Source of the DNA: Rhizobium aethiopicum
GTDB lineage: Bacteria; Pseudomonadota; Alphaproteobacteria; Rhizobiales; Rhizobiaceae
Direction of reading: 5' to 3'
DNA length: 64,000 nt
Assembly (NCBI RefSeq): GCF_900094625.1
Contig: NZ_FMAJ01000006.1
Location: 186,001 to 250,000 of the forward strand
Position numbers and translations under genes: made by a program. Shown one piece after another: positions 8,109 through 17,576 of the stretch. Within the stretch, counting starts at the first letter, position 1; every line of letters begins with the position of its first letter. Under the pieces are notes generated by a model, which did no database searches, was not told the origin of the DNA, and saw only the letters and a program-made list of their open reading frames with translations.

Positions 8109-8791
8109 TCGATTTCAGGGACGACATCAAACTTTCCAATGCGCAGATCGCCTGGCGCGCCGCCCAGGACATTGCCGACGGCGCCTATGTCAATCTCGGC
8201 ATCGGCTTTCCCGAAATGGTCGCCCGCTACCAGCCGCCCGGCCGCCAGGCGATCTTCCATACGGAAAACGGCATCCTCAATTTCGGCGAGCCGCCAGCGG
8301 AAGGCGACGAGGACTGGGATCTGATCAATGCCGGCAAGAAGGCGGTGACGCTGAAGCCGGGGGCGGCCTTCTTCCACCATGCCGACAGCTTCGCGATGGT
8401 GCGCGGCGGACACCTCGACGTCGCCATCCTCGGCGCCTATCAGGTCGCGGAGAATGGCGATCTCGCCAACTGGCGGGTCGGCAGCAAGGGCGTGCCGGCC
8501 GTCGGCGGCGCCATGGACCTGGTGCACGGCGCCAAGCAGGTCTGCGTCATCACCGAGCATGTCACGAAGACAGGCGAGCCGAAGCTGGTGGAGAGATGCA
8601 GCTTCCCGCTGACCGGCGTCGCCTGCATCACCCGGGTCTATACCAGCCACGCCGTGGTCGACATCTTCGAGGGACGCTTCGTCCTGCGCGAGAAGCTTGC
8701 CGCCCTGTCGCTGGCGGAATTGCAGGCGATGACCGGGGCGCGACTGAACGTCGATGGGCCGGTGGCCGATCTCGTCGTCCCGAAACTCTAA
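8105..8791 (+). CDS. pcaJ: 3-oxoadipate CoA-transferase, beta subunit
   Basis: 228 aa. It holds the beta-type pattern VNLGIGFPEMVARY, then HTENGILNFGEPP, where the Glu of TENG is the catalytic residue that forms the glutamyl-CoA thioester in this family. GGHLDVAILGAYQVAENGDLANW and GAMDLVHGAKQVCVITEHV follow, all diagnostic of the transferase. The start ATG 8105 overlaps the pcaI stop by 4 bases. It is followed after 10 bases by pcaF. The subunit probably forms a heterotetramer with PcaI in the cytoplasm. Confidence 0.95.
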   Translation: MIDFRDDIKLSNAQIAWRAAQDIADGAYVNLGIGFPEMVARYQPPGRQAIFHTENGILNFGEPPAEGDEDWDLINAGKKAVTLKPGAAFFHHADSFAMVRGGHLDVAILGAYQVAENGDLANWRVGSKGVPAVGGAMDLVHGAKQVCVITEHVTKTGEPKLVERCSFPLTGVACITRVYTSHAVVDIFEGRFVLREKLAALSLAELQAMTGARLNVDGPVADLVVPKL

Positions 8792-8801
8792 AGGGAAAGC
8801 C

Positions 8802-10007
<1,206 letters not shown>

Positions 10008-10151
10008 GTGCAAAACGGACGCCTGATATCGAGAGGCGCCGCATACGCGAAATCCGATCATTGGAGATGGATTCCGGTTGCGCGCCGATGGGTCATGGGC
10101 AGTGGGAAAGCAGGTCCTTTCGGTCTGAAAGTGTAGACACCTTGTAGCGCT

Positions 10152-11090
10152 TCAGTCCTCGAACACGCTTTCCTGACGCTGTCGCAATGAGTTGAAGACC
10201 ATTTGCGGGAGCCGTAGTTTAGGATCCTCGGAAAAACGCCGGCTCAACGCATCGAAATCCGCATCTGGATCGGCCGTAATCAAAGCGATCTCGTCAAAGA
10301 AATCCAGTTCGGAATGCGAAAGTCTCGCATTTAACGCGGGTTGTGCTCCCCAAACGTCCCAAGGCAGGACTTCGCGACCGTTGAGGGTGGCGAGATCTCG
10401 GATCAGGTTACCGGCGATGAACCACAGACCACGAAGCTGCTCAAACTCGATGCCGAACAGATTTGGATCGAGCTCTCCGCTGCGGCATCTGCGCCAGGCC
10501 TCGGAAGCGGTCAGGAATTGGGTGCGCGGAACGTCATGGATGTCAAAACCAATTCCGAGATTGCGGATGAAAACCTCGTCGAGCTGGCTGTCCAGCAGGG
10601 CCCAGCGCCCATCAGCCGCTTTCCAGTACTCACATACCCAATGATCCTCGAACTTGCCCGGATTGAAGTAGGTGGCGAAACCTCCGCGGCCACGGGCCGG
10701 AATTCCGTGCTGCCGAAGGATTGCGACGGACAGCAACATGTAATGGCGGCAGATTCCGACCAGACGCTTCTCTGGCGGCCGGGCGACGGAGAGCGGGCGG
10801 TCGTCGAGCACCAGCAACGCATCAAGCATCTTCTCCATCGGCCGGACGTGGCTTTCGCCGCGGCGCGCTTCGGGAACCTTGTAACCATAGAATCGTTCTG
10901 CGGCGTGCTCGTAGATAAGCAAAGCCTGCGCCGTGCGGGCAACGCCGGCCGGATCGGACGGCAGTATGTCGAGGAGCGCGGAATGGCGGCCGGGCGCGCT
11001 GAAGGCAGAATGCCTTGTATAATGTTCATACTTGCAACGCTGCGCGCCGTCATTGCCTGCGCAAAGGGCGGAAAGGGTCTTGGCGTTCAT
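10152..11090 (-). CDS. Transglutaminase-like (papain-fold) protein
   Basis: 312 aa. A transglutaminase-like core can be read: GICRHYMLLSVAILRQHGIPARGRGGFATYF contains the Cys of the triad, FEDHWVCEYW the His, and LLDSQLD the Asp. Such domains act as peptidases, amidases or cross-linking enzymes; the substrate is unknown. The protein continues with an unassigned C-terminal region (LRGLWFIAGNLIRDLATLNGREVLPWDVWG) also seen in bacterial transglutaminase-domain proteins. No signal peptide. ATG 11090 is chosen because AGGAGG lies 5 bases before it; the longer frame reaching 11369 has no such site and covers the promoter of the divergent GNAT gene. It appears to be a single-gene unit. Confidence 0.85.
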   Translation of the reverse strand: MNAKTLSALCAGNDGAQRCKYEHYTRHSAFSAPGRHSALLDILPSDPAGVARTAQALLIYEHAAERFYGYKVPEARRGESHVRPMEKMLDALLVLDDRPLSVARPPEKRLVGICRHYMLLSVAILRQHGIPARGRGGFATYFNPGKFEDHWVCEYWKAADGRWALLDSQLDEVFIRNLGIGFDIHDVPRTQFLTASEAWRRCRSGELDPNLFGIEFEQLRGLWFIAGNLIRDLATLNGREVLPWDVWGAQPALNARLSHSELDFFDEIALITADPDADFDALSRRFSEDPKLRLPQMVFNSLRQRQESVFED

Positions 11091-11350
11091 GATAAACCTC
11101 CTGCGGGTGGACTGCCAGTGCGCCTGTTGTGCCATGGCGTCTGAAGGGGTGCTTGATCCTGGTTGCTGACATTTGCGCCGTATTCGCCCTCCGCTCTCCA
11201 TCTCAGGCCGCATTGCCGGTACAATGGCACTGAGCTTGTGCAGACCCGCGCTGCCGGCAGGGTGCATCGTAACCCGCACTTTATAAATGGCCGCGATCTG
11301 AGCGCGCGCGGAACGTTGCGTGCCGCGATCTCCTTCGATAAAAACCCGGC

Positions 11351-11833
11351 ATGCTGATCCGACCCGCAAACGAGGACGACAGAAGCGCGATCTGGCGGAT
11401 CATCGGCCCGACGATCCGCGCCGGCGAAACCTACGCGCTCGATCGCGATCTTTCCGAAGCCGATGCGCTCGCCTACTGGATGGGAGCGGACCGCGAGACC
11501 TTCGTCGCCGAAGAGGATGGCGTCATCCTCGGCACCTATTACATCAAGGCCAATCAGGCCGGCGGCGGGCGGCATGTCTGCAATTGCGGCTACATGACCG
11601 ATCCCGCCGAGGCGGGCCGCGGCGTTGCCCGTCGGATGCATGAGCATTCGCTCGCGCATGCCCGCCTGCGGGGCTTTCGCGCCATGCAGTTCAACTTCGT
11701 CGTCAGCAGCAATCGCCGCGCCGTTGAGCTGTGGCAATCCCTCGGCTTCGACATCGTCGGCCGGCTGCCCGGCGTCTTCCTTCATCCGACTGAGGGCTAT
11801 GTCGACGCCTTGGTGATGTTCCGCACTCTCTAA
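11351..11833 (+). CDS. GNAT-family N-acetyltransferase
   Basis: 160 aa, a single GNAT domain. It begins MLIRPANEDDRSAIWRII. Strand-beta4/motif A is CNCGYMTDPAEAGRGVARRMHEHSLAHARLRGF, with the acetyl-CoA pyrophosphate loop in AGRGVA, and motif B includes NRRAVELWQSLGFDIVGRLPGVF. These are the hallmarks of RimI/PhnO-like acetyltransferases that use acetyl-CoA; the acceptor is unknown. The GYVDALVMFRTL ending is common in small-molecule acetyltransferases. No strong Shine-Dalgarno sequence is visible at ATG 11351. It is divergent from the transglutaminase-like gene, and the MFS gene follows after 130 bases. Confidence 0.9.
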   Translation: MLIRPANEDDRSAIWRIIGPTIRAGETYALDRDLSEADALAYWMGADRETFVAEEDGVILGTYYIKANQAGGGRHVCNCGYMTDPAEAGRGVARRMHEHSLAHARLRGFRAMQFNFVVSSNRRAVELWQSLGFDIVGRLPGVFLHPTEGYVDALVMFRTL

Positions 11834-11963
11834 ACGACAGCAAAAAGATGTGAGGGCGCTGTCGAAATCGCGGCGGCTCGAACGTCTTTAGGACGCGAAG
11901 CCCTAATGCGGCGGCGGAGCCGCAGGCGTCGCGATCACTCTGTCGGCATGGAGGTACGAAGCC

Positions 11964-13178
11964 ATGAGTGTTTCCTATCGTTGGGTCATCGTCGCCGTCG
12001 GCGCCTTGATGTCGTGCGTTGCTATCGGTGCGATGTTCTCGCTGGCGATTTTCCAGGAGCCGATCGCCACCGCCACCGGCTGGTCTCATGTCGGGATCGC
12101 CAGCGCCATGACGCTGAATTTCATCGTCATGGGTCTTGGCGGTTTCCTCTGGGGTGCGGCAAGCGACCGTTTCGGGCCGCGCCTCGTCGTGCTGGTCGGC
12201 TCCGTGCTGCTCGGCCTGGCGCTCGTGCTCGCCAGCCGCGCCGCAACACTCATTGAATTCCAGCTGACCTACGGCATCCTCGTCGGCCTGGCCGCCAGCG
12301 CCTTCTTCGCGCCGATGATCGCGGCGACCACTGCCTGGTTCGACGTGAACCGCGGTCTCGCCGTCTCGCTCGTTTCGGCCGGCATGGGTGTTGCGCCGAT
12401 GACCATCTCGCCTTTCGCGCGCTGGCTGATCTCGGCCTATGAATGGCGCCCCGCCATGCTGATCATCGGCATCGCCACCTGGGTACTGCTGGTGCCGGCC
12501 GCGCTCCTGGTCCGGCGTCCGCCTGCCGAGAGCGTCGACGCCGGCACCGAGTTTGCCGCGGAAGGCGTCCGCCCGCAGCTGTCGAAAGTCTTCCAGTCGC
12601 CGCAATTCATCGTGCTCGGCCTGACCTTCTTTGCCTGCTGCGCGGCCCATTCCGGTCCGATTTTCCATATGGTGAACTATGCGACGATCTGCGGCGTGGC
12701 ACCGATGGCGGCCGTCAGCATCTACAGCGTCGAGGGGCTGGCGGGCCTCGGCGGCCGGCTGCTCTATGGCAGCCTCGCCGACAGGATGGGGGTGAAGCCG
12801 GTATTGGTCGCCGGCCTTCTGGTGCAGGCGGGCGCACTCGCGACCTATCTCTTGGTCAGCGACCTTGCCGAGTTCTATGCGCTCGCCATTGTCTTCGGCA
12901 GCGCCTATGGCGGCGTGATGCCGCTCTATGCGGTGCTGGCGCGGGAATATTTCGGCCAGCGCATCATCGGTACCGTCTTGGGGGCCGCGACAATGCTCTC
13001 CAGCCTCGGCATGGCCTTCGGCCCCCTGATCGGCGGCTGGATCTTCGACAGTTTCGCCAATTATACCTGGCTGTTCATAGGCTCCGCCATGGTCGGTCTC
13101 GGGGCGGCGGCGATCGCGCTCGCTTTCCCGCCTCTCGGTCGCCGGGAGCAGGAGGCGGTCTTGGGCGTATCCTCGTGA
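11964..13178 (+). CDS. MFS transporter, 12 membrane segments
   Basis: 404-aa major facilitator protein. The first helix is WVIVAVGALMSCVAIGAMFSLAIFQ, and helix 2 with its loop is NFIVMGLGGFLWGAASDRFGPRLVVLVG (the MFS A-motif form G-x-x-SDRFGPR). A matching loop in the second half is GRLLYGSLADRMGVKPVL. The layout matches oxalate/formate-antiporter-like or monocarboxylate-type MFS members; the substrate cannot be set. The GGAGG just upstream of ATG 11964 supports the start. It follows the GNAT gene on the same strand, and a palindromic repeat lies after it. Inner-membrane localisation is certain from the helices. Confidence 0.9.
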   Translation: MSVSYRWVIVAVGALMSCVAIGAMFSLAIFQEPIATATGWSHVGIASAMTLNFIVMGLGGFLWGAASDRFGPRLVVLVGSVLLGLALVLASRAATLIEFQLTYGILVGLAASAFFAPMIAATTAWFDVNRGLAVSLVSAGMGVAPMTISPFARWLISAYEWRPAMLIIGIATWVLLVPAALLVRRPPAESVDAGTEFAAEGVRPQLSKVFQSPQFIVLGLTFFACCAAHSGPIFHMVNYATICGVAPMAAVSIYSVEGLAGLGGRLLYGSLADRMGVKPVLVAGLLVQAGALATYLLVSDLAEFYALAIVFGSAYGGVMPLYAVLAREYFGQRIIGTVLGAATMLSSLGMAFGPLIGGWIFDSFANYTWLFIGSAMVGLGAAAIALAFPPLGRREQEAVLGVSS

Positions 13179-13503
13179 CGAGGTTGTCCAGTCGGGGAAG
13201 TCTACTGCACCAGCCTCAAGAAAAACCGCTCCCCACAAGGGGAGGGACTAACCTGGGCGGACTGTATAGAGCCAAGCAGCAACCTTTCTGCAGATGAAAC
13301 GGTGAAGTTGAACACAGGGATGCGTCGCTCAAGCCCCTCCCCTTGTGGTAGGGGTATGGGGTGGGTCCCACCAGGTCAGCCGCGGCATTACCCCACGACG
13401 CAAATCTCCCGCTTTCGTGCATTGCGCTTCGCCGATTTCGGCTGATAGACTTTCCCCGTCTGTTTCATCACCTATGTCCTTGGTTTCGGAGGCTGTCTTA
13501 GCC
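13179..13503. other. 325-base gap between MFS and SDR genes
   Basis: It contains the inverted-repeat element at 13233-13348 and the upstream region of the SDR gene. No coding frame here has support. A short GGAGG lies at about 13486, 11 bases before the SDR ATG. Confidence 0.6.
13233..13348. repeat. Short inverted-repeat element (rhizobial palindromic type)
   Basis: Perfect 14-base arms CCACAAGGGGAGGG (13233-13246) and CCCTCCCCTTGTGG (13335-13348) bound about 116 bases with no gene. The left arm also folds on itself (CTCCCC-ACAA-GGGGAG at 13229-13244). This is the form of small non-autonomous repeats scattered between rhizobial genes; it may act as a transcript stabiliser or terminator. Confidence 0.6.
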
Positions 13504-14298
13504 ATGACAGAACTTGCTCAATTGCTCGCATCCATCAAACTGCCGGATCTCTCCGGCAAGGCCGTGCTGATCACCGGTGCCTCGACCGGCATCGGCGCCG
13601 CGCTCGCCCGCGCCTTTGCCGCCCAGGGCTCCAAGGTCGGGGTGCATTACAATGCCAGCCGTGAGCCGGCCGAGAAGCTCGCAGAGGAAATCCGGGCTGC
13701 CGGCGGCACTGTGCATCTGATCCAGGGCGATGTGTCGAGGGAAGGGGAGACCGAGCGTGTCGTCGAGGAGACGGCGAAGACCTTCGGCCATCTCGATGGC
13801 CTCATCAACAATGCCGGCGGCATGCTGGGGCGAAAGCCGACTTCGGAATATACCGACGCCCATTATGCTGCGGTCATGGACCTCAATGCCCGCTCGGTAC
13901 TGGCGGCGACGCGTGCGGCCCATCCCTGGCTGAAGAAGCAGGGTGGCTTCATCATCAACACCACCTCGATCGCGGCCCGCAACGGCGGCGGCAACGGCGC
14001 CATCCTTTACGCCGCGTCCAAGGGCTTTGTCTCGACGATCACCCGCGGCCATGCAAAGGAATTCGTCGCCGACAGGATCCGCGTCAACGCGGTTGCGCCG
14101 GGCGTCATCGCCACGCCCTTCCATGAGCGCTATACCGACGGCGAGCAGATGGAGCTGCAGCGCAGGTCGATCCCGATGGGCTTCGTCGGCACATCAGAGG
14201 ATTGCGTCGGCACCTATCTCTTTCTCGCCTCTCCAACGCTCTCGGGCTATATCACCGGCCAGATCATCGAGGTCAATGGCGGCCAGCTGATGCCATAA
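13504..14298 (+). CDS. Short-chain dehydrogenase/reductase (SDR)
   Basis: 264 aa classical SDR. The cofactor loop is VLITGASTGIGAALARAFAAQGSKVGVHYNAS, the NNAG motif is LDGLINNAGG, and catalytic Ser-Tyr-Lys are in INTTSIAARNGG and ILYAASKGFV (YxxSK form YAASK). It ends with the PGVIATPFHER and EVNGGQLMP sequences typical of 3-oxoacyl-ACP-reductase-like members. An N-terminal extension of about 16 residues (MTELAQLLASIKLPDL) precedes the fold. The basic or hydroxyl preference for NADP(H) versus NAD(H) is unclear. An alternative start 30 bases upstream (ATG 13474) is possible, because GGAGG sits between the two. The substrate is unknown. Confidence 0.9.
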   Translation: MTELAQLLASIKLPDLSGKAVLITGASTGIGAALARAFAAQGSKVGVHYNASREPAEKLAEEIRAAGGTVHLIQGDVSREGETERVVEETAKTFGHLDGLINNAGGMLGRKPTSEYTDAHYAAVMDLNARSVLAATRAAHPWLKKQGGFIINTTSIAARNGGGNGAILYAASKGFVSTITRGHAKEFVADRIRVNAVAPGVIATPFHERYTDGEQMELQRRSIPMGFVGTSEDCVGTYLFLASPTLSGYITGQIIEVNGGQLMP

Positions 14299-14342
14299 AC
14301 GCTTGCGCCGCCAGGCGACAGCGTCCCCTTCGCCTGGATGAG

Positions 14343-14367
14343 GGAACTTTCGAACCACCTTCACGTT
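14343..14367 (+). promoter_or_regulatory. EcfG (RpoE2)-type stress promoter before glgX
   Basis: GGAAC (14343-14347), 16 bases, CGTT (14364-14367): an exact match to the alphaproteobacterial general-stress sigma factor consensus. It ends 32 bases before the glgX start codon, ideal spacing for a short leader. It would drive glgX, topoisomerase IB and the polymerase gene. Confidence 0.7.
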
Positions 14368-14399
14368 TCCCGCTTGGTCTTTTCATCAAGTGGGGCGCC

Positions 14400-16556
14400 A
14401 TGAGCTTTTCTTTTTCGGAACTCGACTTCCTCAAGCCGGAGCTGGGGGCGGAGTATACGGGTTCCGGTACCCATTTCGCCGTCTTTTCGGCGCATGCGGA
14501 ACAGATAGAGCTCTGCCTGTTTTCACCCGACGGAAAGGACGAGATCGCCCGACTGCCCCTGCCCAAACGCGAGGGCGACATCTGGTCGGGTTATATTGCC
14601 GGTATAGGACCCGGCACCGTATACGGCTATCGCGCCCATGGTCCCTACGATCCCGGCGCCGGCCACCGGTTCAATTCCAACAAGCTTCTGCTCGACCCCT
14701 ATGCCAAACAGGTGACGGGCGAATTGCGGTGGCACGATGCGCTGTTCGGTTATCGCATCGGCGAAGACGATCTTTCCTTCGATGACCGTGACAGCGCGCC
14801 GTTCATGGTCAAGGGGGTCGTGCAGGATCCGGATTTCGACTGGGCGGGTGAAGAGGCGATCCGCCGGCCATGGCCCGATACGATCATCTACGAGGCACAT
14901 GTCCGTGGCCTGACGATGACCCATCCGAAAGTGCCCGACCGGCTGCGCGGCACTTTTCTCGGCATGTGCAGCGATCCGATCATCGATCATCTCGTCAAGC
15001 TCGGCGTCTCGGCGATCGAACTGCTGCCGATCCAGTATTTCCTCGACGACCGCTATCTCCTCGAAAAGAAGCTGAGGAATTATTGGGGCTATCAGACGCT
15101 CGGCTTCTTCGCGCCGCAGGCGCGCTACCTCTCGAGTGACAAGATCACAGAGATCAAGACCATGGTGAAGCGGTTCCACGCCGCCGGCATCGAAGTGATC
15201 ATGGACGTGGTCTACAACCATACGGCCGAAGGCAGCGAAAAAGGGCCGACGCTGTCTTTCCGCGGGCTCGACAATGCGAGCTATTATGTCCTCTCCCCCG
15301 ACGATCCCCGCCACACCTTCGATACGACAGGCACCGGCAACACGCTGAACGTCGCCAATCCGCTGGTGATGCGCATGGTGCTCGACAGCCTGCGCTATTG
15401 GGTCGGTGTCATGCACATCGACGGCTTCCGCTTCGATCTCGCCAGCACGCTGGGCCGGCAGGATATGGAGTTTGACCGTCAGGGCCTGTTCTTCGGCGCC
15501 ATCCGTCAGGATCCGATCCTGGCCGGCGTCAAGTTGATCGCCGAACCGTGGGATATTGGCGATGGCGGCTATCAGGTCGGCGGCTTCCCGCACCCCTTCC
15601 GCGAATGGAACGACAAGTTCCGGGACGACGTTCGGCGTTTTTGGAAGGGCGACGGCGGCATGGTCTCGGAGCTGGCGGCGCGCATAACCGGCTCGGCTTT
15701 GCAATTCAATCATTCCGATCGCGGAGCGACCTCCTCGATCAATCTTCTGTCGGCCCATGACGGTTTCACGCTGATGGATACGGTCTCCTTCGACGGCAAG
15801 CACAACGAGGCGAACGGCGAGGATAACCGGGACGGCCATTCGGACAATCATTCCGACAATATGGGCGCCGAGGGCGCGACCGATAATGCCGACATCAATG
15901 CGGCGCGTGCACGCCGGCGGCGCAACATGATGGCGACGCTGATGCTGTCCCAGGGCGTGCCGATGATCCTTGCCGGAGACGAGCTCGGCAACAGCCAGGG
16001 CGGCAACAATAACGCCTATTGCCAGGACAACGAGATCGGCTGGACGTCTTGGGACGGGCTCGACGATCCCTTTCTCGATTTCTGCCGGCAGGCCGTCGCT
16101 TTCCGCAAGGCCCATCCGGTCCTGCGTCAGGAGCGGTTCCTGACCGGTGAGACCAGCGAGGACGGGCGCATCGAGATCGCCTGGTACAAGCCGGACGGTA
16201 ATTTCATGGACGACGGGGCCTGGAACGATGACGGATTGCAGGTGCTGGGCGTCTATTTCTCGAAGAGCGCGCACGCGCTTGATACCGAGAAGATGGATGA
16301 CCTCTTTCTCGTCTTCAACGCCGGCGGTGATTGCGAAGTTTATCTGCCAGAGGTGAACGGACTGACGCAGTGGTCACGGGTTCTCGACACCGGGGCGGAG
16401 ACCGGCGCGTTCGAGGTGCACGATCAGGACAATCCCGTCATGGTCTTTACCCAGAGCCTGGCCGTCTTTGCGCCGACAGGCCAGACCCAACCCCCGGAAG
16501 GAGCGACCAAGGCCCAGCGCCGCCGGTGGTTTCAGTTCGGCCGCCTTCGCAAATAG
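14400..16556 (+). CDS. glgX: Glycogen debranching enzyme (GH13, isoamylase/GlgX-TreX type)
   Basis: 718 aa cytoplasmic enzyme that hydrolyses alpha-1,6 branch points of glycogen. An N-terminal CBM48 region (about residues 15-110: GSGTHFAVFSAHAEQIELCLF, YGYRAHGPYDPGAGHRFN) precedes the GH13 barrel. The conserved regions are DVVYNHTAEG, HIDGFRFDLAS (nucleophile Asp near residue 345), LIAEPWDIG (acid Glu near 382) and LLSAHDGFTL (His-Asp near 453). YWGYQTLGFFAPQARY is typical of GlgX/TreX. ATG 14400 fits homologues, and the longer frame to 14202 is antiparallel noise inside the SDR gene. It lies behind an EcfG-type promoter, and topIB starts 16 bases after its stop. This places glycogen use in a stress operon with DNA-handling genes. 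Confidence 0.95.
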   Translation: MSFSFSELDFLKPELGAEYTGSGTHFAVFSAHAEQIELCLFSPDGKDEIARLPLPKREGDIWSGYIAGIGPGTVYGYRAHGPYDPGAGHRFNSNKLLLDPYAKQVTGELRWHDALFGYRIGEDDLSFDDRDSAPFMVKGVVQDPDFDWAGEEAIRRPWPDTIIYEAHVRGLTMTHPKVPDRLRGTFLGMCSDPIIDHLVKLGVSAIELLPIQYFLDDRYLLEKKLRNYWGYQTLGFFAPQARYLSSDKITEIKTMVKRFHAAGIEVIMDVVYNHTAEGSEKGPTLSFRGLDNASYYVLSPDDPRHTFDTTGTGNTLNVANPLVMRMVLDSLRYWVGVMHIDGFRFDLASTLGRQDMEFDRQGLFFGAIRQDPILAGVKLIAEPWDIGDGGYQVGGFPHPFREWNDKFRDDVRRFWKGDGGMVSELAARITGSALQFNHSDRGATSSINLLSAHDGFTLMDTVSFDGKHNEANGEDNRDGHSDNHSDNMGAEGATDNADINAARARRRRNMMATLMLSQGVPMILAGDELGNSQGGNNNAYCQDNEIGWTSWDGLDDPFLDFCRQAVAFRKAHPVLRQERFLTGETSEDGRIEIAWYKPDGNFMDDGAWNDDGLQVLGVYFSKSAHALDTEKMDDLFLVFNAGGDCEVYLPEVNGLTQWSRVLDTGAETGAFEVHDQDNPVMVFTQSLAVFAPTGQTQPPEGATKAQRRRWFQFGRLRK

Positions 16557-16571
16557 CAGGTCGTCAACAGC

Positions 16572-17576
16572 ATGAATGCCGAAACCATCACCGAACTTGG
16601 TCTGATCTATGTCAGCGATACCGAACCGGGCATCCGCAGGCGCCGGAAAGGCAAGGGCTTCAGCTATGTGATGCCGGATGGCACGACGCTTTGCGATGAG
16701 TTGCAGCGGGCGCGCATCGGCGCGCTGGGCCTGCCGCCGGCCTACGAGAACGTCTGGATCTGCCTTTACGAGAACGGCCATCTGCAGGCGACCGGCGTCG
16801 ATGCACGCGGACGCAAGCAATACCGCTATCACAAGGATTGGCAATCCTTCCGTAGTGCGGGAAAGTTTTACCAGCTCATCGAATTCGGTCGGGCCCTGCC
16901 GAAGATCCGCCGCACCGTCCTGCGCCATCTCGACACCGGCGCCGAGGATGTCCACGGCGTGCTGGCGGCCTTGACGACGCTGCTCGACGAGGCGCATCTG
17001 CGGGTCGGCAACCAGGCCTATGTCAGGGAGAACGGCACCTATGGCGCGACGACGCTCTTGAAGCGGCACCTGAAGATCGTCGACGGGAGGATCGAGCTCA
17101 AGTTCCGCGCCAAGGGCGGCAAGCGCGTCCAGCGCAGCCTCAAGCATCCCCGGCTGCAGAAAATCCTGGAAGAGATTTCCGACCTGCCCGGCCGGCAGCT
17201 CTTTGTCTGGAAGGATGAAAGCGGAGCGCTGAAACCGGTCGATTCCGGTCGGCTGAACGCCTATCTCGCCGAGGTATCGGGCATTCCGATTTCCGCCAAG
17301 ACGTTCCGAACCTGGGCCGGATCGCTGGCGGCCTTCGGTGTGGCCCGCGAAAGGATCGTTGGCGGCGGCCGGCCGACAGTGAAGGAAATGTCGGAGGCTG
17401 CGGCCGAAGCTCTTCACAATACGCCGGCGATTTCACGCTCGAGCTATATTCATCCGGCGATCATCGCGCTCGCTGGCAACGATCATCCTTTAGTCGAGGG
17501 CAACGAACCACTGCGGGGCTTGCGAGCCGATGAAAACAGGCTACTTGATTTCCTCACACGCGAGACCGAGGAATGA
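16572..17576 (+). CDS. DNA topoisomerase IB (poxvirus-like)
   Basis: 334 aa. It relaxes supercoils through a 3'-phosphotyrosyl intermediate. The N-terminal clamp (GLIYVSDTEPGIRRRRKGKGFSYV, IGALGLPPAYENVWIC) and the catalytic domain are intact: RVGNQAYVRENGTYGATTLL with active Arg near 144, FRAKGGKR with Lys 184, KTFRTWAG with Arg 246, and nucleophile Tyr 292 in SRSSYIHP. Bacterial type IB enzymes of this size are common in Rhizobiales and often linked to NHEJ genes. It overlaps the LigD-type polymerase gene by 4 bases (ATGA), so the two proteins are made together. No good Shine-Dalgarno precedes ATG 16572, and coupling to glgX is possible. Confidence 0.93.
   Translation: MNAETITELGLIYVSDTEPGIRRRRKGKGFSYVMPDGTTLCDELQRARIGALGLPPAYENVWICLYENGHLQATGVDARGRKQYRYHKDWQSFRSAGKFYQLIEFGRALPKIRRTVLRHLDTGAEDVHGVLAALTTLLDEAHLRVGNQAYVRENGTYGATTLLKRHLKIVDGRIELKFRAKGGKRVQRSLKHPRLQKILEEISDLPGRQLFVWKDESGALKPVDSGRLNAYLAEVSGIPISAKTFRTWAGSLAAFGVARERIVGGGRPTVKEMSEAAAEALHNTPAISRSSYIHPAIIALAGNDHPLVEGNEPLRGLRADENRLLDFLTRETEE

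Noticed and set aside
10872-10896. GGAAC-N16-CGTT on the plus strand near 10872
   Set aside because: Exact EcfG pattern, but it lies inside the transglutaminase-like gene, antisense and more than 400 bases from the next plus-strand start. About two such matches are expected by chance in this window.
11703-13238. 511-codon open frame on the minus strand over the MFS gene
   Set aside because: Antisense of a clear 12-helix MFS protein; composition (His, Arg, Asp-rich, no domain) is the typical shadow of GC-rich codons.
14523-16274. 583-codon open frame on the minus strand over glgX
   Set aside because: Entirely antisense to a GH13 enzyme with all catalytic motifs; no recognisable domain.
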